Positions 19,178-28,182 of a DNA stretch of 64,000 bases are shown here, piece by piece. The stretch's first letter is position 1, and every line of letters begins with the position of its first letter. The notes below the pieces were generated by a model. It was not told the origin of the DNA. It searched no databases and saw nothing but the letters and a program-made list of their open reading frames with translations. Origin of the DNA: Lactococcus protaetiae (lineage in GTDB: Bacteria > Bacillota > Bacilli > Lactobacillales > Streptococcaceae); NCBI RefSeq assembly GCF_006965445.1, contig NZ_CP041356.1:2356001-2420000 (forward strand). The letters are read 5' to 3'. The position numbers were made by a program, and so were the translations under genes.

Positions 19178-19963
19178 ATGGAAAATATCAATAATTATAA
19201 GGCGTTAGCCTTCTTTGACTTAGATGGAACTTTGCTCAATTCAAAGAGTCAATTGGACGAGGAAGTCATTCTTGCTCTTCATCAGATTCGTGAAAATGGG
19301 GTTCTTCCTTTTATTGCTACTGGACGTGGCCATTTTGAGCTTGATAATATCATGAAACTGACAGGAATTACTGGTGCTGTTGCGATGAATGGTCAGTACA
19401 TTATTTTGAATGGTGAGACCATTTACAAAGAGGAAATCCCTACTGACAGCGTTGAAAAATTGCTGACGGCGGCAGAACCTCATAATGAAGCTCTTTCTTT
19501 TTATGACAGCAAAGGCTATTGGGTAAGCGAATTAACTGATTTTGCTAAGCAAGCCTACTCCTACACTCATATGCCACTTCCTCTGGTTGACCGCAGACGC
19601 TATCTGCAAAATGAAGTCAATATGTTGTTAGTGTTGACCAACCAATTGAGCCAAGTTGATTACTATAAAGATGCTGTCCCTGAGCTAAATTTCTTTATGA
19701 ATTCTCCAAGTTCGATTGATGTGACAAACATTTCAACAAACAAGGGCACTGGAATCAATCACGTCAAGGAGATTCTCGGTTTTACAGGTGAAACTTTTGC
19801 TTTTGGTGATGGTAGAAATGATCTCCATCTTCTCGCAGCTAGTGACCACAAAACAGCGATGGGAAATGCCGTGCCTGAACTTAAAGAATTAGCCGATTTT
19901 ATTTCTACAGCAAATACTGATCACGGTATTATCAACGCTTTCAATCATTGGGGAATTTTGTAA
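19178..19963 (+). CDS. HAD-superfamily Cof-type phosphatase
   Basis: 261 residues. HAD motif I is FFDLDGTLLNSKSQ (residues 13-26), motif II is in PFIATGRGHFEL, and motifs III/IV are NKGTGINHVKEILG and FAFGDGRNDLHLLAASDHKTAMGNA. The large C2B-type cap between motifs II and III defines the Cof/IIB subgroup, which dephosphorylates sugar phosphates or flavin precursors; the substrate cannot be read from sequence. It stands alone between two tandem blocks of repeat family 2 (18957-19113 and 19966-20125), in the same orientation as those blocks. Confidence 0.88.
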   Translation: MENINNYKALAFFDLDGTLLNSKSQLDEEVILALHQIRENGVLPFIATGRGHFELDNIMKLTGITGAVAMNGQYIILNGETIYKEEIPTDSVEKLLTAAEPHNEALSFYDSKGYWVSELTDFAKQAYSYTHMPLPLVDRRRYLQNEVNMLLVLTNQLSQVDYYKDAVPELNFFMNSPSSIDVTNISTNKGTGINHVKEILGFTGETFAFGDGRNDLHLLAASDHKTAMGNAVPELKELADFISTANTDHGIINAFNHWGIL

Positions 19964-19965
19964 GC

Positions 19966-20125
19966 TGTCAGTATATTGACAGAAAGCTCATCAAAGCTGA
20001 GCTTTCTTTTATCCACCGATTTAATACTCCCTTTGGTCGTATTAAACTGACAGAATGCTCATCAAAGCGGAGCATTCCTTATATCTGCCTATTTAATGTT
20101 CTCTTTGGTCGTATTAAACTGACAA
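19966..20125. repeat. Repeat family 2, second tandem pair
   Basis: Starts with CTGTCAGTATATTGACAG and carries two diverged units: first hairpin GAAAGCTC...GAGCTTTC, second unit GAATGCTC...GAGCATTC with compensating changes in both arms. The paired changes suggest selection or gene conversion that keeps the stems. Confidence 0.88.
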
Positions 20126-20160
20126 ATTTTTCATCAGTAAAATTTAATTCATTTACAAAT

Positions 20161-20185
20161 AAAAAGCCTGAAAATCAGGCTTTTT
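20161..20185 (-). terminator. Terminator beyond the repeat downstream of the 20391 gene
   Basis: Perfect stem AAAAAGCCTG/CAGGCTTTTT with loop ATTTT; usable in both directions. A family 1 repeat (20184-20377) lies between the stop at 20391 and this hairpin. Confidence 0.85.
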
Positions 20186-20377
20186 ATCAAAGCAAGTGCG
20201 TGCTATCTCCGCGCTGTCAATGCTCGCTACGGTGCTACGTGCTTCGCACGCCGTTCTGCGAACGGTCTATGCAACTTCGTTGCTCCGCTGTCCGTTTGCT
20301 TAGCGCAGCAAAGATAGCGACTGGAGAAAATGGACAAATGTTTTACAAAACTCCTACTGAATAAGTCTTGACTTCAT
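20184..20377 (-). repeat. Repeat family 1, type-i termini
   Basis: Left terminus TTATCAAAGCAAGTGCGTGC overlaps the T run of the terminator at 20161-20185; right terminus AATAAGTCTTGACTTCAT. Modules CGTGCTTCGCACG, CGTTCTGCGAACGG and CTTCGTTGCTCCGC. Confidence 0.9.
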
Positions 20378-20390
20378 TTTTAGCTTAAGT

Positions 20391-20780
20391 CTAAACTTCT
20401 GAAAGTTCACGTCTTTTGAAAACAAAAGCAAGGATAAAACAGATAGCAATAGGCAAAGTAATGATAATCCCTGCACTATTGATAGTAGAAGCTAGACCAT
20501 AAAAAATTCCTAGCACTAAAAAATAGATACGCCAGCCTTTTCCTTTGTCTAATCGCGCAAAAGCAATCCAGTTGAAAATCATCAAAATCAGAATCAGACT
20601 AAAAGCAATAATCATGGCTGTAATTAGAAGTTGCATATCTAATCCAGCTTTTTTTAATTCTTCATCAAGTGCTTTGGAATGTTGGAGAACCAGCAGTGTC
20701 CAGCCAACAAGCGTACTCCCAAACGCAAGAAGGGTATAAATGATATTGCCAATTAAGGCAAAAATTCTTGACTTAGCCAT
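20391..20780 (-). CDS. Small four-segment membrane protein, DUF4064-like
   Basis: 129 residues with four predicted membrane segments at about 7-29, 48-70, 84-100 and 102-121, and a short basic C-terminus (FKRRELSEV). The arrangement and the loop FARLDKGKGWRIYF resemble small uncharacterised membrane proteins of lactic acid bacteria (DUF4064 type, by eye only). No partner gene is adjacent. No function can be proposed from the sequence. Confidence 0.7.
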   Translation of the reverse strand: MAKSRIFALIGNIIYTLLAFGSTLVGWTLLVLQHSKALDEELKKAGLDMQLLITAMIIAFSLILILMIFNWIAFARLDKGKGWRIYFLVLGIFYGLASTINSAGIIITLPIAICFILAFVFKRRELSEV

Positions 20781-20928
20781 ACTTTCTCATTTCTAATCAT
20801 GCGAACTCAATTACAAGATGTGAGCAACACCGTCAAGAAATGGAAAAATGTGGTTCTGCTCATAGAGCAGGTTCCATTTTGTCTTCTTTCATAGCTTCTG
20901 GTGTTGCAAATTCAATTATAACATAAAA

Positions 20929-20955
20929 AAATCACTGACAAAATCCTGTCAGTGA
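20929..20955 (-). terminator. Terminator beyond the repeat downstream of pta
   Basis: Perfect stem ATCACTGACA/TGTCAGTGAT followed by seven Ts on the minus strand. The stem is itself a spaced TGTCAGTGAT palindrome. The repeat at 20965-21400 lies between the pta stop and this hairpin. Confidence 0.85.
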
Positions 20956-20964
20956 TAAATATTT

Positions 20965-21400
20965 TTATCAAAGCAAGTCCGTGCTAACACCTCTACCTAG
21001 GTGTAACAACTAGCATATCCATAAGTTGCTAAAGCAACAACGGCTATCCTATCTTAGGTAGGGGATGAAGCAGCACTAAGCCTTGAATTTCGTCCGACTG
21101 CCCTAGGGCGTTAGTGCTTTAGCACTTAGGCTTCTGGGACAAGACCACTTCGCCTTGCGACTTTAGTCGATTGCGATTTGAACTTCCGACTTTAGTCGGT
21201 TAGTGAAATCGACAGCGGAGCAAAGCGTAGATAGAGCGAATGGATAACGAAGCTTCGCTACGGTGTGACCTCATATCGAAGATGTTAAGCAGGCTGTTGC
21301 AGCTTTAGCTGCGTACAGGTCGCTTAGTTGTTACACCTAGAGGTTGTACCCTAGATTCAGTGGTGAGTCGAAACTCCCACTGAATAAGTCTTGACTTCAT
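20965..21400 (-). repeat. Repeat family 1, long type-i copy
   Basis: 436 bp. Left terminus TTATCAAAGCAAGTCCGTGC, right terminus AATAAGTCTTGACTTCAT abutting the pta stop codon (stop complement at 21400-21402). It includes modules absent from short copies: GTGCTTTAGCACTTAGGC, CGACTTTAGTCG, and a 30-base stretch around 21304-21335 with GCAGCTTTAGCTGC. Confidence 0.92.
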
Positions 21401-22383
21401 TATTTGTTCAATGCTTGAGCAGCAGTAATGATGGAAAGTTTATAAACATCTTCTTCATTACATCCACGTGAAAGGTCAGATACTGGAGCGTTTAAACCTT
21501 GCAAGATTGGGCCAATAGCTTCAAAGTTACCCAAACGTTGCGCAATCTTGTAGCCAATATTTCCTGCTTGAATATCTGGGAAGATAAAGACATTTGCTTT
21601 ACCAGCCACTTCTGAATCTGGTGCTTTTTGACGCGCAACAGCGGGTACAAATGCTGCATCAAATTGAAGTTCTCCATCAAGTGCAATTTCTGGATGTGCT
21701 TCTTTTACAAGATTAGAAGCCTCTACTACACGGTCAACATCTTCTGATTTACCAGAACCTTTGGTTGAAAATGAGAGCATAGCAACTTTAGGGTCAATGT
21801 CAAAAAGTGCTGCCGTTTCAGCTGAAGCAACTGCAATATCTGCAAGAGTTGCAGCATCTGGTTTGATGTTGATTGCACAGTCACCAAATACATATTTTTC
21901 ATTGTCATCACGACCACGAACCATGATAAATGCGCCCGAAACAGAGCGAACACCTGGTTTTGTCTTGATAATTTGAAGGGCTGGACGCACTGTGTCAGCA
22001 GTTGAGTGAACCGCACCCGAAACCATACCATCAGCAATGCCCATAAAGACAAGCATTGTACCAAAATAGTTAGGGTCTTTAAGAATTTCTTTGGCTTGTT
22101 CTTCCGTCACTTTACCTTTACGGCGTTCAACAAAAAGTTCCGTCATTTTTTCAAATCGTCCACAGTTTTCTGGGTCATAGATTTCGAAACCTTCTGGATT
22201 AATCCCACGAGAAATTAAAGTTTCTGTGACTTCAGATACGTTCCCGATAAAGACAGGAGTAATCAAACCATCTGCATTCAAACGATTTGCAGCACCAAGA
22301 ATACGTGCATCTGTTCCCTCTGGAAAAACGATTTTTAAGCCTTTGCTGGCAATTTTTTGTTTTAGTGATTCAAAAAGTTCCAT
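21400..22383 (-). CDS. pta: Phosphate acetyltransferase
   Basis: 327 residues. It interconverts acetyl-CoA and acetyl phosphate in the acetate branch of pyruvate metabolism, giving ATP with acetate kinase. Typical features are KIVFPEGTDARILGAA near the N-terminus, DGMVSGAVHSTADTVRPALQIIKTKPG (substrate loop), LSFSTKGSGKSEDV and PDIQAGNIGYKIAQRLG near the C-terminus. Length matches the short Pta/EutD class without the N-terminal regulatory domains. It stands alone and has an AAGGAATAA-type ribosome site. The stop TAA overlaps the terminus of the neighbouring repeat. Confidence 0.96.
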   Translation of the reverse strand: MELFESLKQKIASKGLKIVFPEGTDARILGAANRLNADGLITPVFIGNVSEVTETLISRGINPEGFEIYDPENCGRFEKMTELFVERRKGKVTEEQAKEILKDPNYFGTMLVFMGIADGMVSGAVHSTADTVRPALQIIKTKPGVRSVSGAFIMVRGRDDNEKYVFGDCAINIKPDAATLADIAVASAETAALFDIDPKVAMLSFSTKGSGKSEDVDRVVEASNLVKEAHPEIALDGELQFDAAFVPAVARQKAPDSEVAGKANVFIFPDIQAGNIGYKIAQRLGNFEAIGPILQGLNAPVSDLSRGCNEEDVYKLSIITAAQALNK

Positions 22384-22560
22384 TTTGAAATTATTCCTTC
22401 TTTCTTAACAATACTCCACGATTATAACACACTTTCACAAAAAAAGTAAGCATTACCAAGGGCATTTTCACGGAGTATTCTTTTGGTTTCGTTTGCTCCT
22501 TTTTTCACAAACATCACACGAATGCATTCTTACCTCACATTTTTTGCTATACTAAATCCT

Positions 22561-22926
22561 ATGAACAATGATTACATTTTACCAATAGGCAGCATTGTCC
22601 ACCTTAAAGATGGAAATATTGACCTCATGATTACAAGTCGCGCTCAACTCTTTAATGACAAGGGAAGACTAGGTTACTTTGACTATGCTGCAGTCTTTTA
22701 TCCCACTGGTGTCACTGAAGAAAATAAATTTGTTTTCTTCAATCGAGAAGATATCCAAGCTGTCATCTTTGAAGGCTACCGCAACGAAGAAGAAAAACAC
22801 TTCTCCAAGCATTATGACGAGGAAATCCTCAAAGTACCTTATCCAAAACTCGGTGTAAATTCTGAGCGCGGTGTAGGCACAAAAACAGCGCAAACAGATG
22901 ACCTCAGCACTAAATTTGGCTTATAA
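22561..22926 (+). CDS. DUF4176 family protein
   Basis: With ATG 22561 the product is 121 residues. A longer frame opens at 22483, but the conserved part begins MNNDYILPIGSIVHLKDGNIDLMITSRAQ, which is the typical start of DUF4176 proteins. These are small cytoplasmic proteins often encoded near type VII secretion (EsxA/Yuk) genes; no such genes are near here. It is soluble and acidic, with no catalytic motif visible. There is no ribosome site; a TATACT box ends only 7 bases before the ATG, so the message may be leaderless. Followed by a family 2-like repeat. Confidence 0.75.
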   Translation: MNNDYILPIGSIVHLKDGNIDLMITSRAQLFNDKGRLGYFDYAAVFYPTGVTEENKFVFFNREDIQAVIFEGYRNEEEKHFSKHYDEEILKVPYPKLGVNSERGVGTKTAQTDDLSTKFGL

Positions 22927-22929
22927 AAA

Positions 22930-23030
22930 ACTGTCAGTTCAATGCGCCTAGGCGAAGCATTGAATCGGTAAATAAAAGACTTGCCAGCATAGCTGAAAAG
23001 TCTGTCAGTATACTGACAGACTTCATCCAT
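22930..23030. repeat. Repeat family 2 variant between DUF4176 gene and udk
   Basis: Contains ACTGTCAG, an AATGCGCC/AGGCGAAGCATT-like hairpin, the spacer CGGTAAATAAAAGACTTG, and a closing palindrome CTGTCAGTATACTGACAG at 23008-23025. It lies between convergent genes and is reversed relative to the copies at 18957 and 19966. Confidence 0.7.
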
Positions 23031-23036
23031 AAGCGC

Positions 23037-23657
23037 TCATTGTCCTAAAATACTAGCAATTTTTGTGGTAATAATATCAACACCAACGGTATTAGACACA
23101 CCTTCTGGGATAATCACATCTGCATAACGCTTCGTTGGCTCAATAAATTGGTGGTACATCGGTTTAACTGCTGCTAGATATTGATTGATGACAGAGTCTA
23201 ATGTCCGCCCACGTTCCTCAATATCACGACGAATCCGTCTGATAATTCGCACATCATCATCAGTATCTACAAAAATTTTGATATCCATCAAATTTCGCAA
23301 ACGCTCATCTTCAAGAACCAAAATTCCCTCAACAATCAGCACATCCACAGGTTCTTGTCGATAAGTCTTATCAGACCGTGTATGATTCGCATAATCATAA
23401 ATAGGAATATCCACAGCCCGCCCATCTTGTAGCTCTTTAAGTTGAGCAATCAAATAATCTGTATCAAAAGCCAACGGATGGTCATAATTTGTCTTTGTCC
23501 GCTCAGCAAAAGTCAGATGCGACTGATCTTTATAATAGCTATCATGTTCAATCATTGCAATACGTTCATTGGAAAAAGTTTCTAAAATCGCATGAGAAAC
23601 ACTTGTTTTTCCACTTGCAGAACCACCTGTTACACCAATAATTAATGTTTTTTTCAA
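23037..23657 (-). CDS. udk: Uridine kinase
   Basis: Phosphorylates uridine and cytidine in pyrimidine salvage. The start is taken as TTG at 23657, giving 206 residues ([20 protein letters not shown]). GGAAGG stands 8 bases upstream, while the longer frame from 23780 runs into a repeat and has no ribosome site. Walker A is GGSASGKTS; the FDHPLAFD-type motif appears as [24 protein letters not shown] is the nucleoside-binding loop; the lid region is [13 protein letters not shown]. The repeat copy at 23684-24079 ends only 27 bases from the start codon, inside what should be the promoter or leader. Confidence 0.94.
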   Translation of the reverse strand: MKKTLIIGVTGGSASGKTSVSHAILETFSNERIAMIEHDSYYKDQSHLTFAERTKTNYDHPLAFDTDYLIAQLKELQDGRAVDIPIYDYANHTRSDKTYRQEPVDVLIVEGILVLEDERLRNLMDIKIFVDTDDDVRIIRRIRRDIEERGRTLDSVINQYLAAVKPMYHQFIEPTKRYADVIIPEGVSNTVGVDIITTKIASILGQ

Positions 23658-23683
23658 AGCACTATACCTTCCAGTAAGATTTT

Positions 23684-24079
23684 CATCAAAGCAAATGCAT
23701 GCTATCTTCGCCCTTTGGGCTACGCTGTCCATTCGCTCTATCTCCGCTTTGCTTCGCTGTCGATTCTCGCTACGGCACAAAAGTGCCTAGTCGAAGTCGC
23801 AACTCGCTAAAGTGATAAGGCGAAATGGCAATCTTTGAATTTCGTCCGACTGCCCTAGGGCGTTAGTGCCTTAGCACTTAGGCTTCTGGGACAAGACCAC
23901 TTCGCCTTGCGACTTTAGTCGCCTAGAGCGAATGGATAACGAAGCGAAGCGGAGGTGTGACCTCATATTGAAGATGTTAAGCAGACTGTTCGTACAGGTC
24001 GCTTAGTTGTTACACCTAGAGGTTGTACCATAGATTCAGTGGTGAGTCGAAACTCCCACTGAATAAGTCTTGACTTCAT
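23684..24079 (-). repeat. Repeat family 1, type-i termini, upstream of udk
   Basis: 396 bp, with termini CATCAAAGCAAATGCATGC (left) and AATAAGTCTTGACTTCAT (right). Internal order of modules closely follows the copy at 20965-21400 from the CCTAGGGCGTTAGTGCC module onwards. Confidence 0.9.
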
Positions 24080-24446
24080 TTACCATTCATTAACATTCTA
24101 CAAAATACCGCGACAATAGCTAATAGCAGCTGATAAAATGATAATTAACCTCAAAATTTCTTCAAACTATTTTACCACAAATCAATTTTTTTGTAAGCAA
24201 CTGACAGATTCACTAGAGAAATTTGAGCAAAAATTTGATATAATTAAGCTTACACAATTTAGAAACTCGTGAAAAACAAAATCTCTCCAAGATTTTCTAT
24301 TTTTCATCATTTCTTATCAATCACACTCACATCTTGTTGCTGAGTTCTAAGTAACCTCACACCTTGGTAGATATAGGACACGGGGTTGACACAAGATTTG
24401 TCATAAAAAGCACTGGTTATTGTCAATAAAAAATGGAGGAAATTTT
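24080..24446. other. AT-rich intergenic space before the oxidoreductase gene
   Basis: About 370 bases without a reading frame. A TATAAT hexamer at 24238-24243 could be a -10 box for the rightward gene, but no good -35 is placed with it. It also should hold the udk promoter, moved away from udk by the repeat. Nothing else is recognised. Confidence 0.4.
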
Positions 24447-25427
24447 ATGTTAAAACTAGGAGTAGTAGGAACAAGTTGGATTGCTCGCTCATTCATTGAT
24501 GCCGCATCTCTCACAAAAAAGTTTACTTTTAGCGCTGTTTATTCAAGACATCTTGACACTGCAGCAAAATTTTCAGCTGATTTTGAAAACGTTCAACAAT
24601 TTGACCAGTTTGACCAGTTTTTGGCATCTGACTTAGATATCATCTATATTGCTAGCCCAAATGCACTCCATTTTGAGCAAGCAAAAGCTGCGATTTTGGC
24701 TGGACACAATGTCATCACTGAAAAGCCTGCTTTCTCAAATCCGTCAGAACTGACAGAAATTATTCAACTTGCTGACGAAAAAAATATTCTCTTTTTCGAA
24801 GCTGCACGCAATATCCATGAGCATTCTTTTACGCTCATCAAAGATTTTCTTGCTGACAAAACTATCACTGGTGCTGACTTCACTTATTCAAAGTATTCAT
24901 CAAAAATGCCTGCTTTACTGCGCGGTGAATTACCAAATAAATTTAACCCCAAATTCTCTGGTGGACTTCTTGCAGACCTCGGCGTTTACCTTTTGTATGC
25001 TGCAATCTTCTGGTTTGGAAAACCTCAAGATGCTCACTACGATGCCGTTGTTCTCCCTAGTGGAGTTGATGTTTCTGGCGTCGGCTCGCTTGATTATCAT
25101 GACTTCAAAGTTGCTATCAAGTGTGCTGGTAATTTTAATAGCTACTTACCCAGTGAAATTTATACCACAGATGGCACACTGATTTTAGATGGTGTTAACG
25201 CTATCTCCTCTGCAAAATTCATTGCCCTTGATGGTTCAGAAACAAAAATCGAGCTTACCGCTCCGAAACATTCTCTCTATGATGAAGCAGTAAAATTCGC
25301 CGAAATCCTGACCAATAAAGATTTTGAAACAGCTCGCAAGCTCCAAAGCTTTGCCAAAGATGTCGCGAGCACCTCATACAAAATGCGTCAAAGCGCTGGT
25401 ATCGTTTTTGATGCTGACAAAAAATAA
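24447..25427 (+). CDS. Gfo/Idh/MocA family NAD(P)-dependent oxidoreductase
   Basis: 326 residues from ATG 24447, chosen because GGAGG lies 9 bases upstream; a longer frame from 24420 has none. The N-terminal dinucleotide fold starts LKLGVVGTSWIARSFIDAA. The conserved EKPA motif occurs in GHNVITEKPAFSNPSEL (about residue 92), whose lysine is the family's catalytic residue. The C-terminal alpha/beta domain includes GGLLADLGVYLLYAAIFWFG. Members oxidise sugars, inositols or dihydrodiols; the substrate cannot be inferred, and no sugar operon is attached. The DNA has the tandem stretch TTTGACCAG twice at about 24599-24619, read as FDQFDQF. Confidence 0.88.
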   Translation: MLKLGVVGTSWIARSFIDAASLTKKFTFSAVYSRHLDTAAKFSADFENVQQFDQFDQFLASDLDIIYIASPNALHFEQAKAAILAGHNVITEKPAFSNPSELTEIIQLADEKNILFFEAARNIHEHSFTLIKDFLADKTITGADFTYSKYSSKMPALLRGELPNKFNPKFSGGLLADLGVYLLYAAIFWFGKPQDAHYDAVVLPSGVDVSGVGSLDYHDFKVAIKCAGNFNSYLPSEIYTTDGTLILDGVNAISSAKFIALDGSETKIELTAPKHSLYDEAVKFAEILTNKDFETARKLQSFAKDVASTSYKMRQSAGIVFDADKK

Positions 25428-25475
25428 TCTTACTCTGTCAGTGCTGACAACATATTGTCAGTATTGACAAAAGCT

Positions 25476-25547
25476 GATCCCTTAGTTAAGTTGGATATAA
25501 CGAGAACCTCCTAAGTTCTTGTCGCCGGTTCGAGTCCGGCAGGGTCA
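25476..25547 (+). tRNA. tRNA-Arg (CCT)
   Basis: Anticodon stem AGAAC/GTTCT closes loop CTCCTAA with anticodon CCT. The T arm GCCGGTTCGAGTCCGGC is perfect. The 3' acceptor strand is AGGGTC where AGGGGTC would pair fully with 5' GATCCCT, so one G is missing in the run at 25542-25544. As with tRNA-Gln, this looks like a homopolymer undercall. No CCA is encoded. A pair of TGTCAG-type palindromes (about 25436-25470) lies just upstream. Confidence 0.92.
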
Positions 25548-25569
25548 TATTTAGAAATCAGGTAACTTT

Positions 25570-25950
25570 ATGACCGAGATAAAACTTGGAACAACCTTTT
25601 CTGTAAGCACTATCGTTGATGAAAGCAATATCGCAAGTACTGTTGGTAGCGGACTGCTCCCTATCTTTGCTACTCCCATGATGATTGCTCAAATGGAAAA
25701 AGCAGCAAGTGAACTACTCGCACCATTTTTGGAAAAGGGTCAAACTTCTGTTGGCATAAAAATTGATGTCAGCCATGACAAAGCCAGCCCCATTGGCGCA
25801 ACAATTACCACAACAGCAAAAATTATCGCGGTTGACCGCAGACAAGTTGACTTCGAAGTCATTTCTAAAGATGAAAAAAGCCTGATTGGCAAAGGATTTC
25901 ACAGTCGTTTCATCATAGATAGCCAAAAATTTCTCGAAAAATTGAAGTGA
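25570..25950 (+). CDS. Thioesterase family protein (hotdog fold, FlK-like)
   Basis: 126 residues. The signature TVGSGLLPIFATPMMIAQMEKAASELL (about 20-46) and the strand SVGIKIDVSHDKASPIGATITTTAKI match the hotdog thioesterase group that includes fluoroacetyl-CoA thioesterase. In most Lactobacillales members the role is unknown; hydrolysis of a small acyl-CoA is inferred. It follows tRNA-Arg by 22 bases and may be read from the same promoter. The stop TGA (EKLK*) lies inside the GAAGTGATTACTTC terminus of the next repeat. Confidence 0.82.
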   Translation: MTEIKLGTTFSVSTIVDESNIASTVGSGLLPIFATPMMIAQMEKAASELLAPFLEKGQTSVGIKIDVSHDKASPIGATITTTAKIIAVDRRQVDFEVISKDEKSLIGKGFHSRFIIDSQKFLEKLK

Positions 25951-26139
25951 TTACTTCATCAGTGGGAGATTCTTTCTCTCCCGCTGATGTTAGTAGAACG
26001 AAAGCAAAGCTTAGTGCTGCTTATCCCTCCACCTAAAAGAAGTGGGGAATTGCCACTCCGACTAGGTGCTTTAGCACCGTAGTGAGGATGGACAGCGGAG
26101 CCCAAAGGGCGAAGATAGCAGACACTTGCTTGGTTAAAA
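25944..26139 (+). repeat. Repeat family 1, type-ii copy
   Basis: Begins GAAGTGATTACTTCATCAG and ends ACACTTGCTTGGTTAAAA. Contains the stem TCAGTGGGAGA/TCTCCCGCTGA with the intervening TTCTTTC, GTGCTTTAGCAC, and CCCAAAGGGC. Joined directly to the type-i copy that follows. Confidence 0.9.
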
Positions 26140-26451
26140 TGAAGTCAAGACTTATTCAGTGGGAGTTTCGTAAAACATTTGTCCATTTTCTCCAGTCACT
26201 ATCTTCGCTAAGCAAATGGACAGCGGAGCAACGAAGTTGCGCAGACCATTCGCAGAATGTCGTGCGAAGCACATAGCACCGTAGCGAACCCTTTCGCCTT
26301 ACTGCTTTAGCAGATTGCGATTTGAACTTGCCGCTTTATAGGATACCCGTCTGCGCTAAAGCAGCAACGGATATGCTAGTTGTTTCACCTAGTGGCTTAG
26401 TGAAATCAACAGCGTAGCAAATCGGAGATAGCACGCACTTGCTTTGATAAA
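26139..26451 (+). repeat. Repeat family 1, type-i copy in tandem with the previous one
   Basis: Begins ATGAAGTCAAGACTTATTCA, ends GCACGCACTTGC then TTTGATAAAA. Two complete copies with different termini back to back show that the two end types define separate, independently placed units. Confidence 0.9.
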
Positions 26452-26473
26452 ACTGCTGTCAGTATACTGACAA

Positions 26474-26501
26474 AACGGTTAGCGTTGCTAACCGTTTTTT
26501 T
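26474..26501 (+). terminator. Terminator beyond two repeats downstream of the thioesterase gene
   Basis: Stem AACGGTTAGC/GCTAACCGTT with loop GTT and a following T run. Immediately before it is CTGTCAGTATACTGACA (26456-26472). The thioesterase stop is 520 bases upstream. Confidence 0.85.
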
Positions 26502-26626
26502 ATTCGCTTAAATCGTTCTTATACTGTCTAACTTTTAACCATTCCGCTTAGAAGTTACTTTGCTACGCTGCGCAGATTTAGAGGTGAACTAATACCAGCT
26601 TAATCAAACCGAACTGACAGAAAATT

Positions 26627-28180
26627 TCAGCTACTGATAGATGTTTTTTCAGTCAAAATTTTCCTAATCTGTTCACGCGCAACTACTTCATCCTCACGGT
26701 TAACCAAAAAAGTCAAATAATCTCCAGCTTGCAACTCCGTTTTTCCCCTTGGAATCAAATCTTTACCCGACCGATGAATAGAAACAAGTAAAACGCCTTC
26801 AGGCAGAGCCAATTGTTCCAGTCTCTTATGATCAGCCTTCGCATCAAATTGCACCATTGTTTCAAACATCATCTGACCTTCTGAAATTTCCTCATCACCA
26901 TTTCGCGCACTCAACATTCGCTCCAAAAGTGAATCATAAATAGGTTCTGAGCCCAATAAATCAGCAATAACATAAGCTACCAAAGAAACCAGTGCCAAAG
27001 GAAGCAAATGGTCAAAAGAACCCGTCATTTCAACCAATAATAGAATTCCCGTCATCGGCGCACGCACAATTGCCGTAAATGTCCCAGCCATTGAAAGAAT
27101 CACAAAGTTCGCAAATAGATGACTTGGCAAATGAAAAGCTGCCAAAACAATCGTGGCATACACAGCACCCAAACTCGCCCCAAGTACCAAAAGTGGAAAG
27201 AAAATTCCTCCTGGAACTCCAGAAGCATAAGAAACCATTGAGATAAAATACTTAGCAATCAAAATCAAGCATAGAAAACCAAGCCCCATTCCGAAACTAA
27301 AGGAATCCATCAAAATATGACCACTACCAATAACAATTGGAAAAATCAGTGCCATCAATCCAACACTTAAAAAACTAATCACAACTCGAACAAAAGGCAA
27401 GCGAATCTTACTCATCAACCTCTGACTAGAAAGTAAAGTCCAATTATAAAAAGCACCAAAAAACCCTAAAATCACCCCTAATATTAATAATAACCAATAG
27501 TCAGAAAGTGCAATAGAACCAGAGATTTGAAAATGAAAAACTGCTCCTTCACCAAAAATAATTCTCGAAACAACATCCGCCACCATCGCAGAAGTCATAC
27601 AAGTCAACAAAATTAAAGGTGAAAAATATTTAAAAACTTCTTCTAAAGTAAACATGACACCTGATAAAGGGGCATTAAAAGCAGCAGATAAACCTGCAGA
27701 GGCACCTGATGCAATCAGAATACGCTTATGCCGTTCTGTTTGCGCCAACCGACCTGATACCATTTGTCCCATAGCAGCTCCCAGTTGAATCGAAGGCCCC
27801 TCACGTCCCAGCGATAAACCAGCAAACATTGCTAATGTGCCTGCGATAAATTTAGAAAAAGCAGTCGTAAACCAGTTATTTCTAAAGTAACCTTGCAATT
27901 GCCCCTTGACCTGTGGAATACCGGAACCAGAACTCATAGGAAACCACTTCATAAACAAACTCACAATACCAGCAATAATGACTAAAGAAATCACGAGAAA
28001 AGGAATGAACATTAAATGCAAAGACACGAAATGATAAATTTCGCGCCCTAACGTTTCCGCCTTCTCCAACGCCAAACGATACAAACTTGCCAAAAAACCT
28101 GCAGTTAATCCAACAAGTACGCTCAAAAAAAGAAGGTACAAATTTTTATTGGGTGATTTTTCTATATCTTTAAGTTTCAT
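26627..28180 (-). CDS. ClC-type anion transporter with C-terminal TrkA_C (RCK_C) domain
   Basis: 517 residues from ATG 28180. About ten membrane helices carry the ClC signatures GSGIPQVKG (about residue 80), GREGPSIQLG (about 125, containing the gating glutamate) and GVPGGIFFP (about 320). The gating glutamate is usual for both channels and H+/anion antiporters, so transport mode is not settled. The last 85 residues (EQLALPEGVLLVSIHRSGKDLIPRGKTELQAGDYLTFLV) form a TrkA_C ligand-binding domain instead of CBS domains. The gene overlaps or abuts the menG stop (TAGTGATG), so it is translated from the menG message. Confidence 0.93.
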   Translation of the reverse strand: MKLKDIEKSPNKNLYLLFLSVLVGLTAGFLASLYRLALEKAETLGREIYHFVSLHLMFIPFLVISLVIIAGIVSLFMKWFPMSSGSGIPQVKGQLQGYFRNNWFTTAFSKFIAGTLAMFAGLSLGREGPSIQLGAAMGQMVSGRLAQTERHKRILIASGASAGLSAAFNAPLSGVMFTLEEVFKYFSPLILLTCMTSAMVADVVSRIIFGEGAVFHFQISGSIALSDYWLLLILGVILGFFGAFYNWTLLSSQRLMSKIRLPFVRVVISFLSVGLMALIFPIVIGSGHILMDSFSFGMGLGFLCLILIAKYFISMVSYASGVPGGIFFPLLVLGASLGAVYATIVLAAFHLPSHLFANFVILSMAGTFTAIVRAPMTGILLLVEMTGSFDHLLPLALVSLVAYVIADLLGSEPIYDSLLERMLSARNGDEEISEGQMMFETMVQFDAKADHKRLEQLALPEGVLLVSIHRSGKDLIPRGKTELQAGDYLTFLVNREDEVVAREQIRKILTEKTSISS

Positions 28181-28182
28181 CA

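Noticed and set aside
23037-23780. Longer udk from ATG 23780
   Set aside because: The extra 41 codons are repeat sequence; TTG 23657 has a proper GGAAGG and gives the family length.
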